From the NCBI GenBank assembly GCA_024516035.1, contig CM044964.1, forward strand, positions 4,566,240-4,630,239: DNA of 64,000 bases, in the 5' to 3' direction. Positions 1 through 12,725 of this stretch are shown here, in pieces; position 1 is the stretch's first letter; every line of letters begins with the position of its first letter. The DNA is from Bactericera cockerelli. Taxonomy: Eukaryota; Arthropoda; Insecta; Hemiptera; Triozidae. A program made the position numbers and the translations under genes. The notes beneath the pieces were generated by a model. That model made no database searches. It was not told the DNA's origin and saw nothing but the letters and a program-made list of their open reading frames with translations.

Positions 1-650
1 TTTTCAGTGTTGTTTCAAGTTCAAGAAATAGAAATAATAGACATGCCTAAAGAAGACAATGGATATAATAGGTAACTCCTTCCATTTAAGTTAACATATT
101 ATTGCATGATATGACTTCATTTTTGTCTAATAGTCATTAAACTGACAGGCTAAATAAAGATCTAGCAAAATGAAAATCAGAAACTAATGGAAAAGTCATA
201 GGTTCATTGTAAGATTAGGTTCTGTGCTAGAATTATTTAACTCGCAAATAAAATGAGGTTGTCTGGTGCTTTTTAGAAAGACTAATTTTACAATGAAGCC
301 TATGACAGATTTTGAATGGAAGAAAGTCGGATTTACAAAGGATCCGAGGTTTTGGTCATAAATGAAAATAAAAGAAGGTGATCTTATTAATTGCAGGTGC
401 TAGTAGAGAAAATGGTGAAAATTAAATTTGGTGCGTTTGCTTAGTCTACTTGTGCATGGATTAGGTTAATGTTTCACAAGATAAGCTGAGTAACATAGAC
501 AGCCGTGGGTGCAAAGTAACATGAATAATTAACTTTTCTCTAATTATGTTTTAACATAAAAATTGATTGTTGCTTTTGTAATAGGGAATGGCTTCTGTGC
601 TTGGCACACTACCAAAAGGACATTTGTCTTCAATAAATTTTCTTTATAGT
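1..650. other. Intergenic, downstream of Osiris gene
   Basis: AT-rich sequence 3' of the Osiris stop codon. No exon, tRNA-like box or tandem repeat is recognised. No clear AATAAA was found on the minus strand within the first 200 bases after the stop, so the 3' end of the transcript is not placed. Confidence 0.5.
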
Positions 651-760
651 CAACGTGTTTCAAATGGCTGTGAATGAACAAACTCGTCTAGCGAGCATTT
701 TTTGGTTTACAATTTTTACAATTTCGGCGGTTTTCCGACCAAATCCGACCGGATCCTCTG

Positions 761-1041
761 TCACCCGACCTCCGCCGAAGAGAAACGAAATCTACTCACG
801 ACTTCGGTGTGGTGGGGCTCGGCGTGTTTACTCACCACTTCATGGTGGGGTTGCTGTTGGGAGAGCTTCTTGATGGCGATGAAGGCGGAGATGGCGAGAG
901 AGATGAGCGAGGCGAGGATGGCTTTCTTGGCGATGAGGGCGATAACGAAGTAAGACAGAACGGCGAACAGACCGAGCTTCATTTTGAGTCCAATGATGAA
1001 GGGGATCAGAGATTTGATCAGCTTCTTCTTCTTACCACGGC
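761..1041 (-). CDS. Osiris exon 4 (hydrophobic region and C terminus)
   Basis: The acceptor is CTCCCCTAG. It begins GRGKKKKLIKSLIPF, followed by two or three hydrophobic helices, then a His-containing tail ending SSAEVG and a TGA stop at 763-761. The KKKK plus hydrophobic block is the most recognisable Osiris signature. Confidence 0.88.
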
Positions 1042-4000
1042 CTAGGGGAGCGAAGGAGAGAGTTAGAAGAAGAAAAAAAAAAAGAATTCTCCCCACTCCA
1101 GCGAATGCAAAAATTAGGGAACAATATAGCTGACAAAGTAGATATATTTTCGTTGTTGTCAAAATGATTATTTTATATTTATTTTAATAATATTGTAATA
1201 AATGGTAATACATCCCGTCATTCTTGTTAAAAAATAATACCTTGTTTTGAAAGTGCGATATCTCCCATCCAACCACAGGAGAAGGAAGGACAAACTGTAG
1301 AAGTACAAATATAGAACCTATCTTCCTTTTTTCACAATCGGATAGACCTAAGGCACAAATACTCAAGTAGCACTCTTGATTAAGTTTTGTTTGAATAATG
1401 TTTTTCAAAGTTAAATGAGACGACAAAGCAAGTTAATGTGGCTAACTAAGTATATTATGTTAGGTAAATATTTAAACCGAAATTTCTTTAGCTTTATGTA
1501 CTTATACAAAAAATGTATTTAAGCGTAAAGTTGGAATAGAATAATTTATATTATCTATGTATATTCTCAAAATAATGAATGACCAATCGAATTTTGCGAG
1601 AAAGCTACGCTCATATTATGTGAAAGTGAGAAATTAAGTTACCGTAAGAACGAACGCTATAATTTTATTACGTTGTAAATATCTCACAGACATGAATTTA
1701 AAATGACGTTGCTTTTGCAGACTAGAAAATGACTTTTTAATGACATGCTATTGGTTTAAATGACCACAGCGTATCGTCTCTTCCAAGGATAATTTAAATT
1801 GAGGACTTGTGCAAATTAAAAAGTGATAAAATTGAAGACTAGTAAAAAGATCTATGGTTATCTCTTTGAATATGAGATTCTCTGTACATAATTTGCAAAT
1901 GTACAAGTTGTTTTAATGGAAGTTTAAAAATGTGCATTATGATAATAGTTTTGCACATTTAATATTGATTAGCGTGTTCTTTTTTTCGTGATTTATTACG
2001 AGCATTTGTGATTGCATGAAATTCACGTCACGATATGATCATATGGCTTGATACAAAAACAAAAAATTGTTATTTAAAATGAATATCGTTCTTTATTTTT
2101 TTCGTACATATTACCTACTAAGTTTCTTTTAATATAGGGTTATAAATTTGTTGTTGATTATTTTGAAAATAAAAATAGAGTATAAATAAATAAATAAAAT
2201 GAAAACCCTAGAACACAATAATCAGTATCAGTATACACAGAAAAGTGAGAAGTTGTTTTAGATGTACATGAATATCAGAACATATCTGGACAGTTGTTTC
2301 GAGCTTATTTGCTCTCGTCAGAGCAGGTAATAGTTCTGAATGTCCATGCCATCAACTAACCTCTCTATTTTAATCAGTATAAACAGAAAGTATAATGTTT
2401 CTCCACTCTTTTTTGATCAGTATAAACAGAAAGTTTAATGTTTCTCTGTTTGGGCCAGTTAATATTTAGACTGGCCGTTGTACATAAATTGTTAATAAAG
2501 TTCAGTCTCAATTCAGATAGCCTACTAGTGCGTTCTCATTCCTCCTTCTTAAACATTCTCCGTCTTACCTTCCTCCATGAACTCGCTGACTTTGCCCTTC
2601 AGGTCGGCGGAACAGACTCCATCATGCCACGGGCGGCGCTCACAACTTCGGTGACCACGGGCTGCAGGTTCCACTGCAGAGATCTCTCCTGGAAGAAGCT
2701 GCTCGCCTTGTTGAACGTGAAATCTTCGAGGGCAGATTCGCGCTTCTCGGCGTCGGCAGAGTTGAGGATCTCATTCTCCTCCAGTTGCTCGGTGAGGGCA
2801 CGGCCGGACTTCTCTGTGATGGGGAGAAGAAGAGGAAGCAATTGAAGTTGAGAAAGAAAAGTTGTAAACCGAGATGGAAAGCGGAAGAGAAAGACAAAAG
2901 AAATTGAGGTAGAGAGGGTAAAGAAATAGGTTTAAACAGAGATGGAAAGCGAAAGAAAAGAGAAAAGTAATTGAGGTAAAGAAAAGGTGTAAACAGAGAT
3001 GGAAAGCGAAAGAGAAAGAGAAAAGAAATGGAGGTAAAGAGAGGTAAAGAATAGGTGTAAACAGAGATAGAAAGCAGAAGAGAAAGAGAAAAGAAATTGA
3101 GGTAAAGAGAGGTAAGGAAAAGATGTAACCAGAGATGGAAAGCAAAAGAGAAAGAGAAAAGTAATTGAGGTAAAGTAAAGGTGTAAATAGAGATGGAAAG
3201 CGGAAGAGAAAGAGAAAAGAAATTGAGGTAAAGAGGCAAAAAAAATGTGTAAACAGAGATGGAAATCAAAAGAGAAAGAAAAAAGAAATTGAGGTAAAGA
3301 AAAGGTGTAAACAGAGATGGAAAGCGGAAGAGAAAGAGAAAAGAAATTGAGGTAAAGAAAATGTGTAAACAGAGATGGAAAGCGAAAGAGAAAAGTAATT
3401 GAGGAAAAGAAAAGGTGTAAACAGAGATGGAAAGCGAAAGAGAAAGAGAAAAGTAATTGAGGAAAAAAAAAGGTGTAAAGAGCAATGGGAAGATGAAAAG
3501 ATTAACCTCGCCTTGTGGTTACCTTCCACTAAAGAGTATTATTATTATTTTAATGTTGAATTTATTTATGTATTATTTATTTATATGTTTTTCTGATATT
3601 TTCTAACTACGGGCATGATTTATTTAACTGTATCTTCATATAACAAACATGTCATCGTTCTTCTCCCGACACATGGTGCCTACCAGGCTCGAGGCATTTC
3701 CACGTTGGAAATGTTATGTTATATGATAATCCTGTGTCACAATTTGGCCCTTAAAGTATTTTGCATGTTGGAGACTCACCAGAAGATGGGGTGGTCTTGA
3801 CCAGACTGAGTCCGGCAAACAAGTCAACGGATTCGGAGTTGAAGAAGGATTTGACCTTCCTGTACATCTGGACCTGGGCACACTCTAGAGTCACGCATTC
3901 TGGGTCGAACTGATCTTCAGCAGGCTGAAACACGAAGAAAGATAAATGAAAGGTTAAACAGGTTTGCGAGATAGGAAAAAACACAATACTACCAATATCT

Positions 4001-7000
4001 CAAGATATTAATAATAATACCAATCAACAAGATATTAATAATAATAATCAAGATATAATAATAATACCAATCAACAAGATATTAATAATAATAATCACTT
4101 TTGCACTGTATTTGCTTATGAGCCATTTTTAGCAAAGTCAGTATAGAAGTGGAAACACCAGGTTTTCATTAACTTGGTTCTGGAGCCCTTGTTAATTATT
4201 AGCCTCCTTGTATATTTGTAGAAATTAATGAAAATATCAAGTTTGGCGACCATCGAACACGACGATGCAACTCAATGATGATGATGTCCAAAAAAAAAAA
4301 AATAATAATAAAATAAATGGAAAGGCAATAGAAAATATAGATGGGTCCAAGAAAGCAAATGAAAGAAATAATTCAAGTCATGTAACAACCAAACATTATA
4401 TTTTTACCCTAAAGCTAATTTTATTAGTAATGAAGCAGCTAAATTAACGGGTAACATAAAATCCCCATTCCAAAACAAGTCATTCGGGAATAATATACCT
4501 TTTCATTTCTTGTGCGCATGATCCTTGACTATATCGTTCTCTCAGAAGATTTTTTTAGACTTGATGAACGTATATTTTGGTTAAATAAGATTTTACCTGT
4601 TAGATGTTCTAGTAGTACGATCAGTAGTCTAGGTCCTAATTAGCTCTAATTGAAACTAATTAGACATTCTAATTACTTTATGAACAGTTTCATTTGTGAA
4701 TAGACTATTTAAATGGTCGTAGACTATTTAATGTAGAGAAGTAAATGGTCAGTAAAATTACTATGAATCATGCTTGAGAAATTCTAAAATCAAAATATAC
4801 TGTACATGAATATCACAATAAGTGTATATAGCAATTAGTTAATATTTATAAAAAAGTTATTTCCTAATTTGATTTCCATTGGATCAAGTTTCCGCTGATG
4901 TACTTTACTGGTTTGGTCAAGAAAGTAGAAAGATAACATTGATCAAGAGATTAATAGAGAGTTGTTTTTTTATGACGTTTCCATGTTATCCTTCAGATCT
5001 TAGATAACAATCAGGTTTATGATGGTCTCTAATGTTTTTTATAGCTCAGATGTCTGAGTGGATTGAGGAAAGTGGAATTTTTAATTGTGCAAATCTCATG
5101 AAAACTTAGGCAACAGGGTGTGTTAAGATTGTGAAATATTGTAATTTTAACTATTTTTATCGTAGTTTTTGTATATTTGCCAAATAGGTGTTGTCATGTT
5201 CGATAAAATTTTGTGCAAGTATTAGATTTTTACAAAACCAGACTCTTACCACAAGTGTGAAAGTCCTATTCTGTCAACGATGTCACATAGATCTACAATT
5301 TTGTTCAACTTTCACAAATATAAAAATCAAAGGTCCTCGTACGTTCTATATTTTTTCATCCTGAAGATTCCATACAAACTGTTGTAGTAGTTATTCAAAA
5401 ATATCAAAATATGTATTAAAATATTGAACCATAACGCACAATCTTGCACCATTTGGAATTCATATGTGATCTAACTCATCGCTGTGATCATTGAACATCA
5501 GCACTATGATGTTCTCAAACTAACGTAATATATTTCTTTTTCAATTCCAGCCCACATGATTAATTTCGTTTTCGTTTGCATCATTATCTTCAGTTATTTC
5601 CTCATTTATTTTTCCATCTTCATTGTGAGCAGTTTCCTCTGCCCTTTCACTGGCCATCCTTGTGATTCTCACGAAATCTATTACGAGTCACCTAGACATG
5701 GGTGTCCCAGGAGTCCCATTGTGTTCTGTATGTACAGGGTGGAGGGATTGTTATCTCTCTTAAATGGAAATTCAATACGTATGAAGTTCTTTCTCCTAAT
5801 TTAGCCTTAAAACTGACTTTGTATAAGTACATGTTGCTTGAGGGTTGATGAATTCAATGTACTCAATTTACAGCTCTTCTATAAATCCAAAAACTCTAAC
5901 ATGAATCGGTAGTTTAAAAAAATCTCACTATCTTTCAAATTATTTGACTCCTAGAAAAGCTTATTCACTCAAATCTCAAGAACTGATATTCGAAAAGTTA
6001 AAGCACGTGAATCTACGCTTAAAAAAACAGAGATGAAAATGAATTTTATTTAAAAACCGACCCTGTATACTCCAGCAACAGATTAATTCGCACACATTCG
6101 AGCAAACATTCAAATCTATTATGAATTTTTCATTAGTATTTCTTACAGTTTCGTATTTATGTTCAAGAGTAACTCCTAACTTTCTTTTTTCCCATTCAAA
6201 AATATTTTACAAGCAGAATCATAACTTAGTAAATCTGAAATAAGTTATTTTTAATGTGCTTTGCTTAGACATTGAAAATAATCCTTGTAATTACATTTCT
6301 TCAGCTATCCAAGATATTCCCATCTCGGTCCATTACTATCTACAAAGGTGTTTTCTTCATCCTCGAATAGTTGGAAACACATCTTTAAATCCGGTTGTTA
6401 GACACGCTATTGCATCTTTAATTAACTTTTGTTTTCATCCTTTAATGATACCTATTACTCTAATACTCTTCCAATTCCACAATAGAAATTTTCAGTTCCC
6501 TTTGAAATTGAGAGTATCTAAGTTGGTTTTTTCTCTCAATTTGTTTTTTTCGTATATTGTTTTTAATGACGTCCGGTTTATTTATCTCTCAGACATGTAA
6601 GCTCTCACTTTTATTCCAGAATTCTCATTGGATAGCTAGTTTCTACTTTCTATCATAATTATGCAATTAAATAAAATAAAAAAGTTCTCATACTTCATAT
6701 TCATTCTCAGTAAAGATAACATGTTTCCATTTTGATTTAAAATAATATACATAGATTTAAATAATTTTGCTGTTGAACATCAATAATTAATAATAATAAC
6801 TCTTGACTTGACAGGAATAATATTGACAAAGGGCCTGGTCATTTCCTTAGGCGTGATTATTAATCGTGAAAATGGAATTACTCTTGAAAGTATTTTGCCT
6901 CTACAATATGGTTTACAAGACACATCCTCCTGTGGTGGAGATGTCTGAACTACCAAAAATTAGAAATGTCAAATACCTTCCAATATTTTGAGTATGCAAT

Positions 7001-10000
7001 GCTTTCATAGCGTTAGAATGAGATTATTTGCCCAGAAGATATTGTGAGAGGATAAAATTGTACCCTTGGGACAGCAAGGATAAGACTGTCTGCCGATGAA
7101 TCCCACTTAGCTCTAAACAATATTATTCCGATATTTATAATAATAATATCGCCTTATTTATACTGCCCGATTAGGACTATTAAGTCCCATTATTCCAGCA
7201 GTAAGCCCAAGACGTATTATTATGTTGTAAAAATTCCAAATGGGAGGATAACTTGTCTTGTCCCGGCTGGGTTTCGAACCCGCGATCTCTGGAATCTCTG
7301 GATTCACATAGTGCCGTCTTTACCACTGAGCTACCGGGATATACGAGTATATGTATATTCTGACATGAAGTATTTATTCTTGCTTGTCCTAATCGAAAAG
7401 TGCCCATCAAGATTCACTAACCGACCAACAAAGATGACTCATTGAAAGTAATTAGTATAACTTCACCGACTTTCATACTAATACTCGGATTACATCAGTC
7501 AAAAGCTATACTACTAATTATATAATTCAGCACTACTGCCAGTTAATGAGAGCTAATTAGCATAAAACAGTTAACCATGTGCGTTCTGATATCTATGTAT
7601 GGGCTTGTACATTTAATCTATGTACTTGAACATTTAATACATCTTCTCATTTTTCGTTCCGACTGTCTGACTTCAAATCAGAAAATAGTTACTCATAAAT
7701 CATGCTAATATCCTGATACAATTAGTACTCACACTCACAACAATTAATTAATCTAACTGATACAATCAGTAGCAAGTGAAGTTATCTAATCATTACACAC
7801 ACCGGCAATTAGTGGAGGCTACTTTCAGTTTTAAATTTATCTAACTTCTCACTTTCTTCTTTTCTAATTCTATGCAACTGATGTGAAACAATTCGAACTG
7901 CATCACTCAATAGAGAAAATAGTAGTTCCTATCAATATCAGTAGTAGTAATATCAATAGTGAAAATTATGCTATAGACATATTTTTATTTTTCTATGCCT
8001 TGTTTCAGTTTTAAAAGTATGAGTGCCTATCTGGTAAGTTAGTTTTTTTTGGGCTGCATGTGTTTGAGTCACTTCTCACGGATAGGTACATAATGAAAGC
8101 ACTCGTTGTAGTGTCAACTACGCTATATCTAATGGACTAATAGCTCCTACTGAGACGATATAAAGAATTGCAAACATCACAAATTACGGATTTCACTGCT
8201 ATGTAAATATACAAGTACTAAATGCATCACATCAGCTTTGTTGATTCAAGGTATGACACGAAAATAAGTAAAACTATAAATAAAGAAACAATTCAAGCTA
8301 ATACATTGAGTAGAAAGTGCGAGACTAAAGCCACAAGTCTGTACAATAGCAAATTTATTTTATAATCGATTGAGAATATTATTCTTCCCCATAATATAAT
8401 TATAATAAATAATATTATGTAGCGCGAGACTTGCGGTTTTAATGAGAAAAGTAAAACTAATAAATCACTCAGAAGAATGGCGCTGGAAGGGCAAATTAGA
8501 AAATAGCATTGTTGGAACTTTAACGAAGAAGAATTTGCAGACGAATTGTTGTTGTAAAAAAGACTGAGAGTTTGTAATGAAAAGAAACTGCGAAATTGTA
8601 ACGAAGAAAGACTGATGAAATTGCTTACAAAACGACGAGATGTTGTACAACGAACAGGTCGGTATTTCCAAACGTGAATTCCAGAAAAGAATTATTTCAT
8701 GAAATTGAAAGAAGAAGTGCATGATTATTAAATTTTGACTCACTATTCAATGAGTCTAGATTTTTTAATCCAAAAGGAATCCCCAGCAGGGAATCGAACT
8801 CGAGACATTGAAAGACCCGTTTCGTCTCTACGAAGGTCACCTGGACTAAAATCAACCTAGGTCAGGAAGTTTAAAATTCATTTCATGTCATCTGTGTGGA
8901 ATAACTAAGTACTAGTCTGCGATGAATGCATTGAATTAACACACAAAAATATATGCATGTGCCACGAATATTATTTATCTACCTAGTAAGTATAGACTAT
9001 GTGTTAATGTAAACATGAAATACACTTGTAAAAACATATACTTGTCCATGTTTGTACATAAAAAGAACAACATTGAAACACAATATAAAACATTGGACAT
9101 CCTCCTTGCACGACTAAGCAATACTCACACCAAATTACCAACAGCTAATAGTCCAAAGGAATACGGTTTTATTTCTTGGATGAGTAACAATTATTCCTCT
9201 TATATCTCTTTCAAATAGAATGCCCATACCAACAGCCTCAGGGGATTTGGTTTTAATTCTTGGATGAGCAACAAGAATAATTATTTTTATTCCTCCATCT
9301 ATTTTGAATAGACCGTCAAGGTGTCTGTCACTGGAGAAAGGGTCAGAAGACCTGCTGGGTCAAGTCTACTTTCTAAACTTTGGTTCGAAGCCTTCGTGCT
9401 TTCTGTTCAGAATACTGTGTGGTCGTATCCTGATTAGTTTTATGCTATCTGGTATAACAATAATAAATTTTCAACATTGAGCCTAGGCATCTAATGATAG
9501 CGTCGATACAATCCTTCTACCACCGTTATAAAGATACCTTTCTCACTGGTTACATCATATAATAATGTTTGTTATTACATTAATCATCTCTGTTTGATAT
9601 TATCATCTCTTTTAATACTCCTTTGGATTGTTTAGGAACATCTTTATAACTTACATGAGTGTAGTGGTTAGATTGATCATAACCATATCCTTTGTACCTA
9701 CTTCTATGGATTGTTTAAGAACATATTTATGACTTATTAGTTTAGTAGTTAGATTAACCATCTAATTTGTACTCTTAATATTATGATCTTCGGAATATGC
9801 TCTGGTTGGATCTTATCCTGTAATTAAGTGCCTTTTATTTTATACAGAAAGGTTATTTATTTCAAGTCCTGAACTGTCTATCCTTTCCTTTATATCCTCA
9901 ACTTTATATGCACGCACGTCAAACTCATTAGGATTGGTTTACACTCACTCACGTACACCTAGAGAGTTTTTAAACCTGGGCTTAATTACACCTTTTCTAA

Positions 10001-11875
10001 CCTACATTTGAATTCTAAGATCTTAGTAAATATTATATCGACCATTGCAGTACTATAAATGTACCTGTAAACAAAGTATATTAAGACTACGGATTGATGT
10101 ATTGCTACATTGCATTGTACATATTCAAAAGTCAAATCAGGAGTGATTTAGATATTTTAGATTAATGTGAAGAGGCGAAACGGGTCATTGAGCTTAAGGT
10201 CACTGCGACCTTTATCATAACTTTTGTGACTTCTTGAATATTTGAGTTTGATACAGCTAGTCAGAATCACTACTGCAGATACATATCAAAGAACGAAGGA
10301 CTTTTGGTTTCAAGTTCAAACTGGACACTAAAAAGTGATATTGTAATTTTGCATGTAAGATATGAATTAGTGAAAGTCAAGTAAAGAAAAATTAAGAAGA
10401 GAAAACCCATTTTTTTCCATTGAAACAGGAGTTTTATTGTAAAATGGAACTTATAAGCACAAGTTACAAAAAAAAGAAAGAAAATCAAACAATATGAAAA
10501 TAACTGTTGTAGATGTAACTAAACAACTGTAACGCAACACCTTTACCACGGCGTACGATAATCTAAATCCTAAAATAAAAAAGCTATAATCACTAACGAA
10601 TGGATAAAGATTGAAGATATCTCGTAGTATTTTAAATATGTACTTTACTACTTTATCAAGAACAACTTTTGAATAGTGACAATTCACAATAGTAACATAT
10701 TTAAATATATTTTGTAGTTCTGAGTATATGTATCTATAGAATATACATCGCAAGTTTTTATTAATGTATTGTATACCCAAGTAAATACAAAAGTAACCAG
10801 TTTAAAACCAATGTTTTTAACCATCTGTACTGAAGTGTGACGGTGCGTAGCCACAACTACTATTAGACAGATAATTGCAGAGTTTGGAACAACAAACCCA
10901 CATTGTTTGAAGCGAATCTCAGGTAATACGTGTAAGGTGTCTGGTAGATGATGAACTAATTGTTGTTATCATTGCATTAGACAGACTTAATGCCAGTCAT
11001 TTTAAATCACTGTCTACTGCTACTACTACATCTATTCTGTAGACTTTAATGTTATGACTTATGTGGTTCTTTCTGGAATGATTAATGGAGCTTTGATAGT
11101 ACTGTTTGGAGATACGATTATTTGCTTGACATTGTGATGATTTTTCATGATTAAAAAAGAAACTAGAATAAGCTTCCTATTGTGCTTTGGAAAGATGTTT
11201 ATTTGAACGCTTGGAAATAACTTGTCTGGAATTTGATGATTTATGATGTTAAAAAGTACTCTAACTCTCTAGCTGTTCTGGGAAAGATTTCTTTTTGAAC
11301 GACAAGAGGATTTAATTATACTTAGGGCTTATCAAGCGTGTTTTTCTGTACAATACGATACTTTTTCTATGTTTGAATATTTTTTCAACGAGGCAACATA
11401 AGGAAAATAAAAAGTCAATAGTAAATAATATTCATAAAAACACTTCATCCAAAAAAAGACACACGAAAAAGTAAATAGAAAAGCTATAAGAAAGTGCTAA
11501 AAGTTTCTCATTTGTTTCAATTCCAATAAAAAGCACAAAAATAGAACACGAATGTTAAATAAAAGTGCCAAACTGTAATAATCCTACTCGAAAGTCTATC
11601 TGAAACCTGAGAAAATTTCTCCGAATGGAAAAGCACAAAAATGGACACTTTATTCGAAAAGGTAAAAAAAAAGCTTCAGAACTGTAAAAAAAACCTGCTC
11701 AAAGAACGCCGACCGGCGTGAACGACAGGCCTACCGCTTTGTTAAAACGCCGTTAAACCGGAAAAAAAAAAAGAACGCCGAAACCTACCTTGGGCTCCGC
11801 CAACACCGGCTCTGGGGCACACATCACGGAACACACGACGGCTCCTAGGAGCAAAACTGCGCTCTGCTTCCACAT
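761..11875 (-). CDS. Osiris-family (DUF1676) protein gene, 4 coding exons, frameshifted as read
   Basis: Coding exons on the minus strand are 11875-11789, 3924-3780, 2813-2569 and 1041-761, and all borders have GT/AG. The first exon gives a signal peptide (MWKQSAVLLLGAVVCSVMCA). Exon 2 has the two-Cys region (DPECVTLEC) and the FFN...LFAGLSLVK stretch typical of Osiris proteins. Exon 4 begins with the GRGKKKK motif, followed by long hydrophobic segments and a His-rich tail. Osiris proteins are secretory or membrane-associated insect proteins, several of them expressed in cuticle-forming tissue; which paralogue this is cannot be said. No AQxAYxxY motif is seen in the tail. Exon phases agree at every junction (0, 1, 1). 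In exon 3 the frame that fits upstream ends at TGA (2601-2599), while the frame that fits exon 4 is shifted by one base. As read, the product would stop after about 148 residues; with one more base near 2605-2612 it would be about 252 residues. This could be an assembly error or a real null allele. Intron 1 is 7.9 kb. Confidence 0.88.
1042..2568. other. Osiris intron 3
   Basis: 1.5 kb of AT-rich intron between exons 3 and 4. No repeat family or RNA gene recognised. Confidence 0.7.
2569..2813 (-). CDS. Osiris exon 3 with apparent 1-base deletion
   Basis: The acceptor is ATCACAG and the donor is AAG|GTAAGA. It reads EKSGRALTEQLEENEILNS at the start. The first part runs in one frame to MMESVPPT and a stop (2599). 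The last part, KGKVSEFMEEG, is in the next frame and joins perfectly to GRGKKKK of exon 4. The length (245) is one base short of what the phases need. Confidence 0.85.
2825..3485. repeat. Purine-rich minisatellite in Osiris intron 2
   Basis: About eleven variants of a unit of roughly 57-68 bases, with the core GTGTAAACAGAGATGGAAAG followed by GAAAGAGAAAGAG and AATTGAGGTAAAGA. On the transcribed minus strand it is a long pyrimidine tract reaching to within about 12 bases of the exon 3 acceptor. The long open frames here are repeat artefacts. Confidence 0.93.
3780..3924 (-). CDS. Osiris exon 2
   Basis: 145 bases after a TTTCAG acceptor, ending before GGTGAGT-type donor. It encodes a 48-residue stretch with two Cys five residues apart and the conserved FFN and GLSLVK segments. 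It leaves one base (G) for the next codon. Confidence 0.88.
3985..4098. repeat. AATAAT/CAATCAACAAGAT short tandem repeat
   Basis: Repeats of AGATATTAATAATAATA and CCAATCAACA in the first part of Osiris intron 1. Simple-sequence expansion. Confidence 0.85.
4095..4265 (+). mobile_element. Dispersed repeat family I, copy 1
   Basis: Shares ACTTGGTTCTGG..CCCTTGT..AATTATTAGCCTCCTTG, then GACCATCGAACACGACGATG, with the copies near 17516, 58595 (inverted) and 60628. It ends in TGATGATGATG. No tRNA boxes are visible; class unknown, probably a short retroelement or MITE. Confidence 0.65.
4266..5732. other. Osiris intron 1, no feature seen
   Basis: AT-rich intron sequence with scattered short A/T runs. 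Nothing further recognised. Confidence 0.5.
5733..6067. mobile_element. MITE with TACAGGGTSGG ends
   Basis: Begins TACAGGGTGG and ends CCGACCCTGTA, with TA at both borders, 335 bp. These ends resemble those of the palindromes at 37145 and 63441, which suggests a Tc1/mariner-type non-autonomous element. Little homology inside the ends is apparent. Confidence 0.65.
6068..7142. other. Osiris intron 1, no feature seen
   Basis: AT-rich; no coding exon or repeat border recognised by eye. Confidence 0.45.
7143..7345 (-). mobile_element. SINE family C copy
   Basis: On the minus strand it has a tRNA-like head with A box (GGTAGCTCAGTGG) and B box (GGGTTCGAAACC), then TGTCTTGGGCTTACTGCTGG, TAATGGGACTTAATAGTCC and a tail of GGCGATATTATTATTATA. 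Complete copy inside Osiris intron 1. Confidence 0.85.
7346..8774. other. Osiris intron 1, no feature seen
   Basis: AT-rich sequence. The 92-codon frame at 8465-8743 minus has no recognisable similarity or splice context and is not called. Confidence 0.45.
8775..8885 (-). mobile_element. tRNA-derived SINE remnant
   Basis: Minus-strand B-box-like GAGTTCGATTCCCTGCTGG, with CTAGGTTGATTTTAGTCCAG upstream of it. A head fragment only; family unclear. Confidence 0.45.
8886..11788. other. Osiris intron 1, 5' part
   Basis: Mostly unrecognised AT-rich intron. It holds a fragment at about 9471-9540 (GAGCCTAGGCATCTAATGAT ... CTTCTACCACCGTTA) matching the 3' part of dispersed family H (compare 22360 and 48602). 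No exon is recognised between exons 1 and 2. Confidence 0.5.
11789..11875 (-). CDS. Osiris exon 1 (signal peptide)
   Basis: 29 codons, starting at ATG 11875-11873 and ending AAG before GTAGGT. Hydrophobic core AVLLLGAVVCSV, with likely cleavage after Ala20. Too short to stand out as an open frame, but the donor site, the GC-rich codons and the phase fit with exon 2. Confidence 0.85.
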
Positions 11876-11965
11876 AACTTCGGATAAAAGTTTTTAAAAA
11901 AATAGGATAAAAAACACTAAACTTTGTTTAGTTAACTATGTGCTATCAACACGAGTGCTGGACTT

Positions 11966-12004
11966 CAAGTGAGAGTAAAATTGTATGGAACTAGGTTTAT
12001 AAAC
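11966..12004 (-). promoter_or_regulatory. Osiris core promoter (TATA + initiator)
   Basis: On the minus strand TTTATAAAC (TATA at 12001-11996) lies about 28-30 bases before CTCACTTG (11973-11966), an initiator-like sequence. The ATG follows about 90 bases later, a reasonable 5' UTR. Inferred from motif and spacing only. Confidence 0.6.
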
Positions 12005-12420
12005 GAGGAATAGGAATATGTTCAAATCAGAATTGGAAGAGGAGAGACCAAGCTGTTCTGGTCCAAAGCAAGAAACCAGACCAGAAATACAGGGCTATCC
12101 ACCGGATTCAAAGTGACCGATCCAGCAATGTTTACCAAGAAGGATAATATGAGTAGAATTTTTTTTAAAAAGAATAATACAACATTGTCTCACATAATCT
12201 GTATACACCTGTACATAAGAATTTTACAATTACTCAAACCCAACCCATTAAAAAATGTCATACTTGGGATTAAAATCTGAAAATATTACGCATGCCAAGG
12301 TTTCTCATTTTTTTCAAAATGTATCTATGTAGGTCTATATTTAAAGTTTTAGTGAAGAAATGTAAGGATTTTGGAAACTTTTCAGAAAAAAACCCGAACT
12401 CTAACAAGAAATCCATAACA

Positions 12421-12725
12421 TTTTTTTTTTAATGATGAGTGTTCCACAGCCTTTTTTATTTCGTAGCCATGAAACAGGAGCTACTGTAGACGCTTGTGGT
12501 CTGTGTTGTAGCCTGCCCATCCCGTAGTGTGCCTCTCCTCTGATGGGTGAGAAGTGACCCAATACTTCCCATTTAGGTGCTGGATCAACACGAGCGCACC
12601 GGAAGGTATCCCTTACAAACAACTGTAACCAAATTTTGAATAGAAATTTTTTGTCGGCGCAGGGGTTCGAACCCGGGACCTTCAGCATGGCAAGCGAGTG
12701 CTTAACCACTGAGCTATTCGTGCAT
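12421..12725 (-). mobile_element. SINE family A copy (tRNA-Gly-like head)
   Basis: The minus-strand head has TAGCTCAGTGG, the anticodon-arm-like CTCGCTTGCCATGC and GGTTCGAACCC. The body has GGGATACCTTCCGGTGCGCT, ACTTCTCACCCATCAGAGGA and GCTCCTGTTTCATGGCTACG, ending in AAAAAAGGCTGTGGAACACTC and an A-rich tail. Full-length copy, just upstream of the Osiris promoter. Confidence 0.9.

Noticed and set aside
655..1045. Plus-strand frames over Osiris exon 4
   Set aside because: Antisense shadows of the real minus-strand exon.
2640..3485. 281-codon minus-strand frame rich in Phe/Ser/Leu
   Set aside because: It is the intron 2 minisatellite running into exon 3 in the wrong frame.
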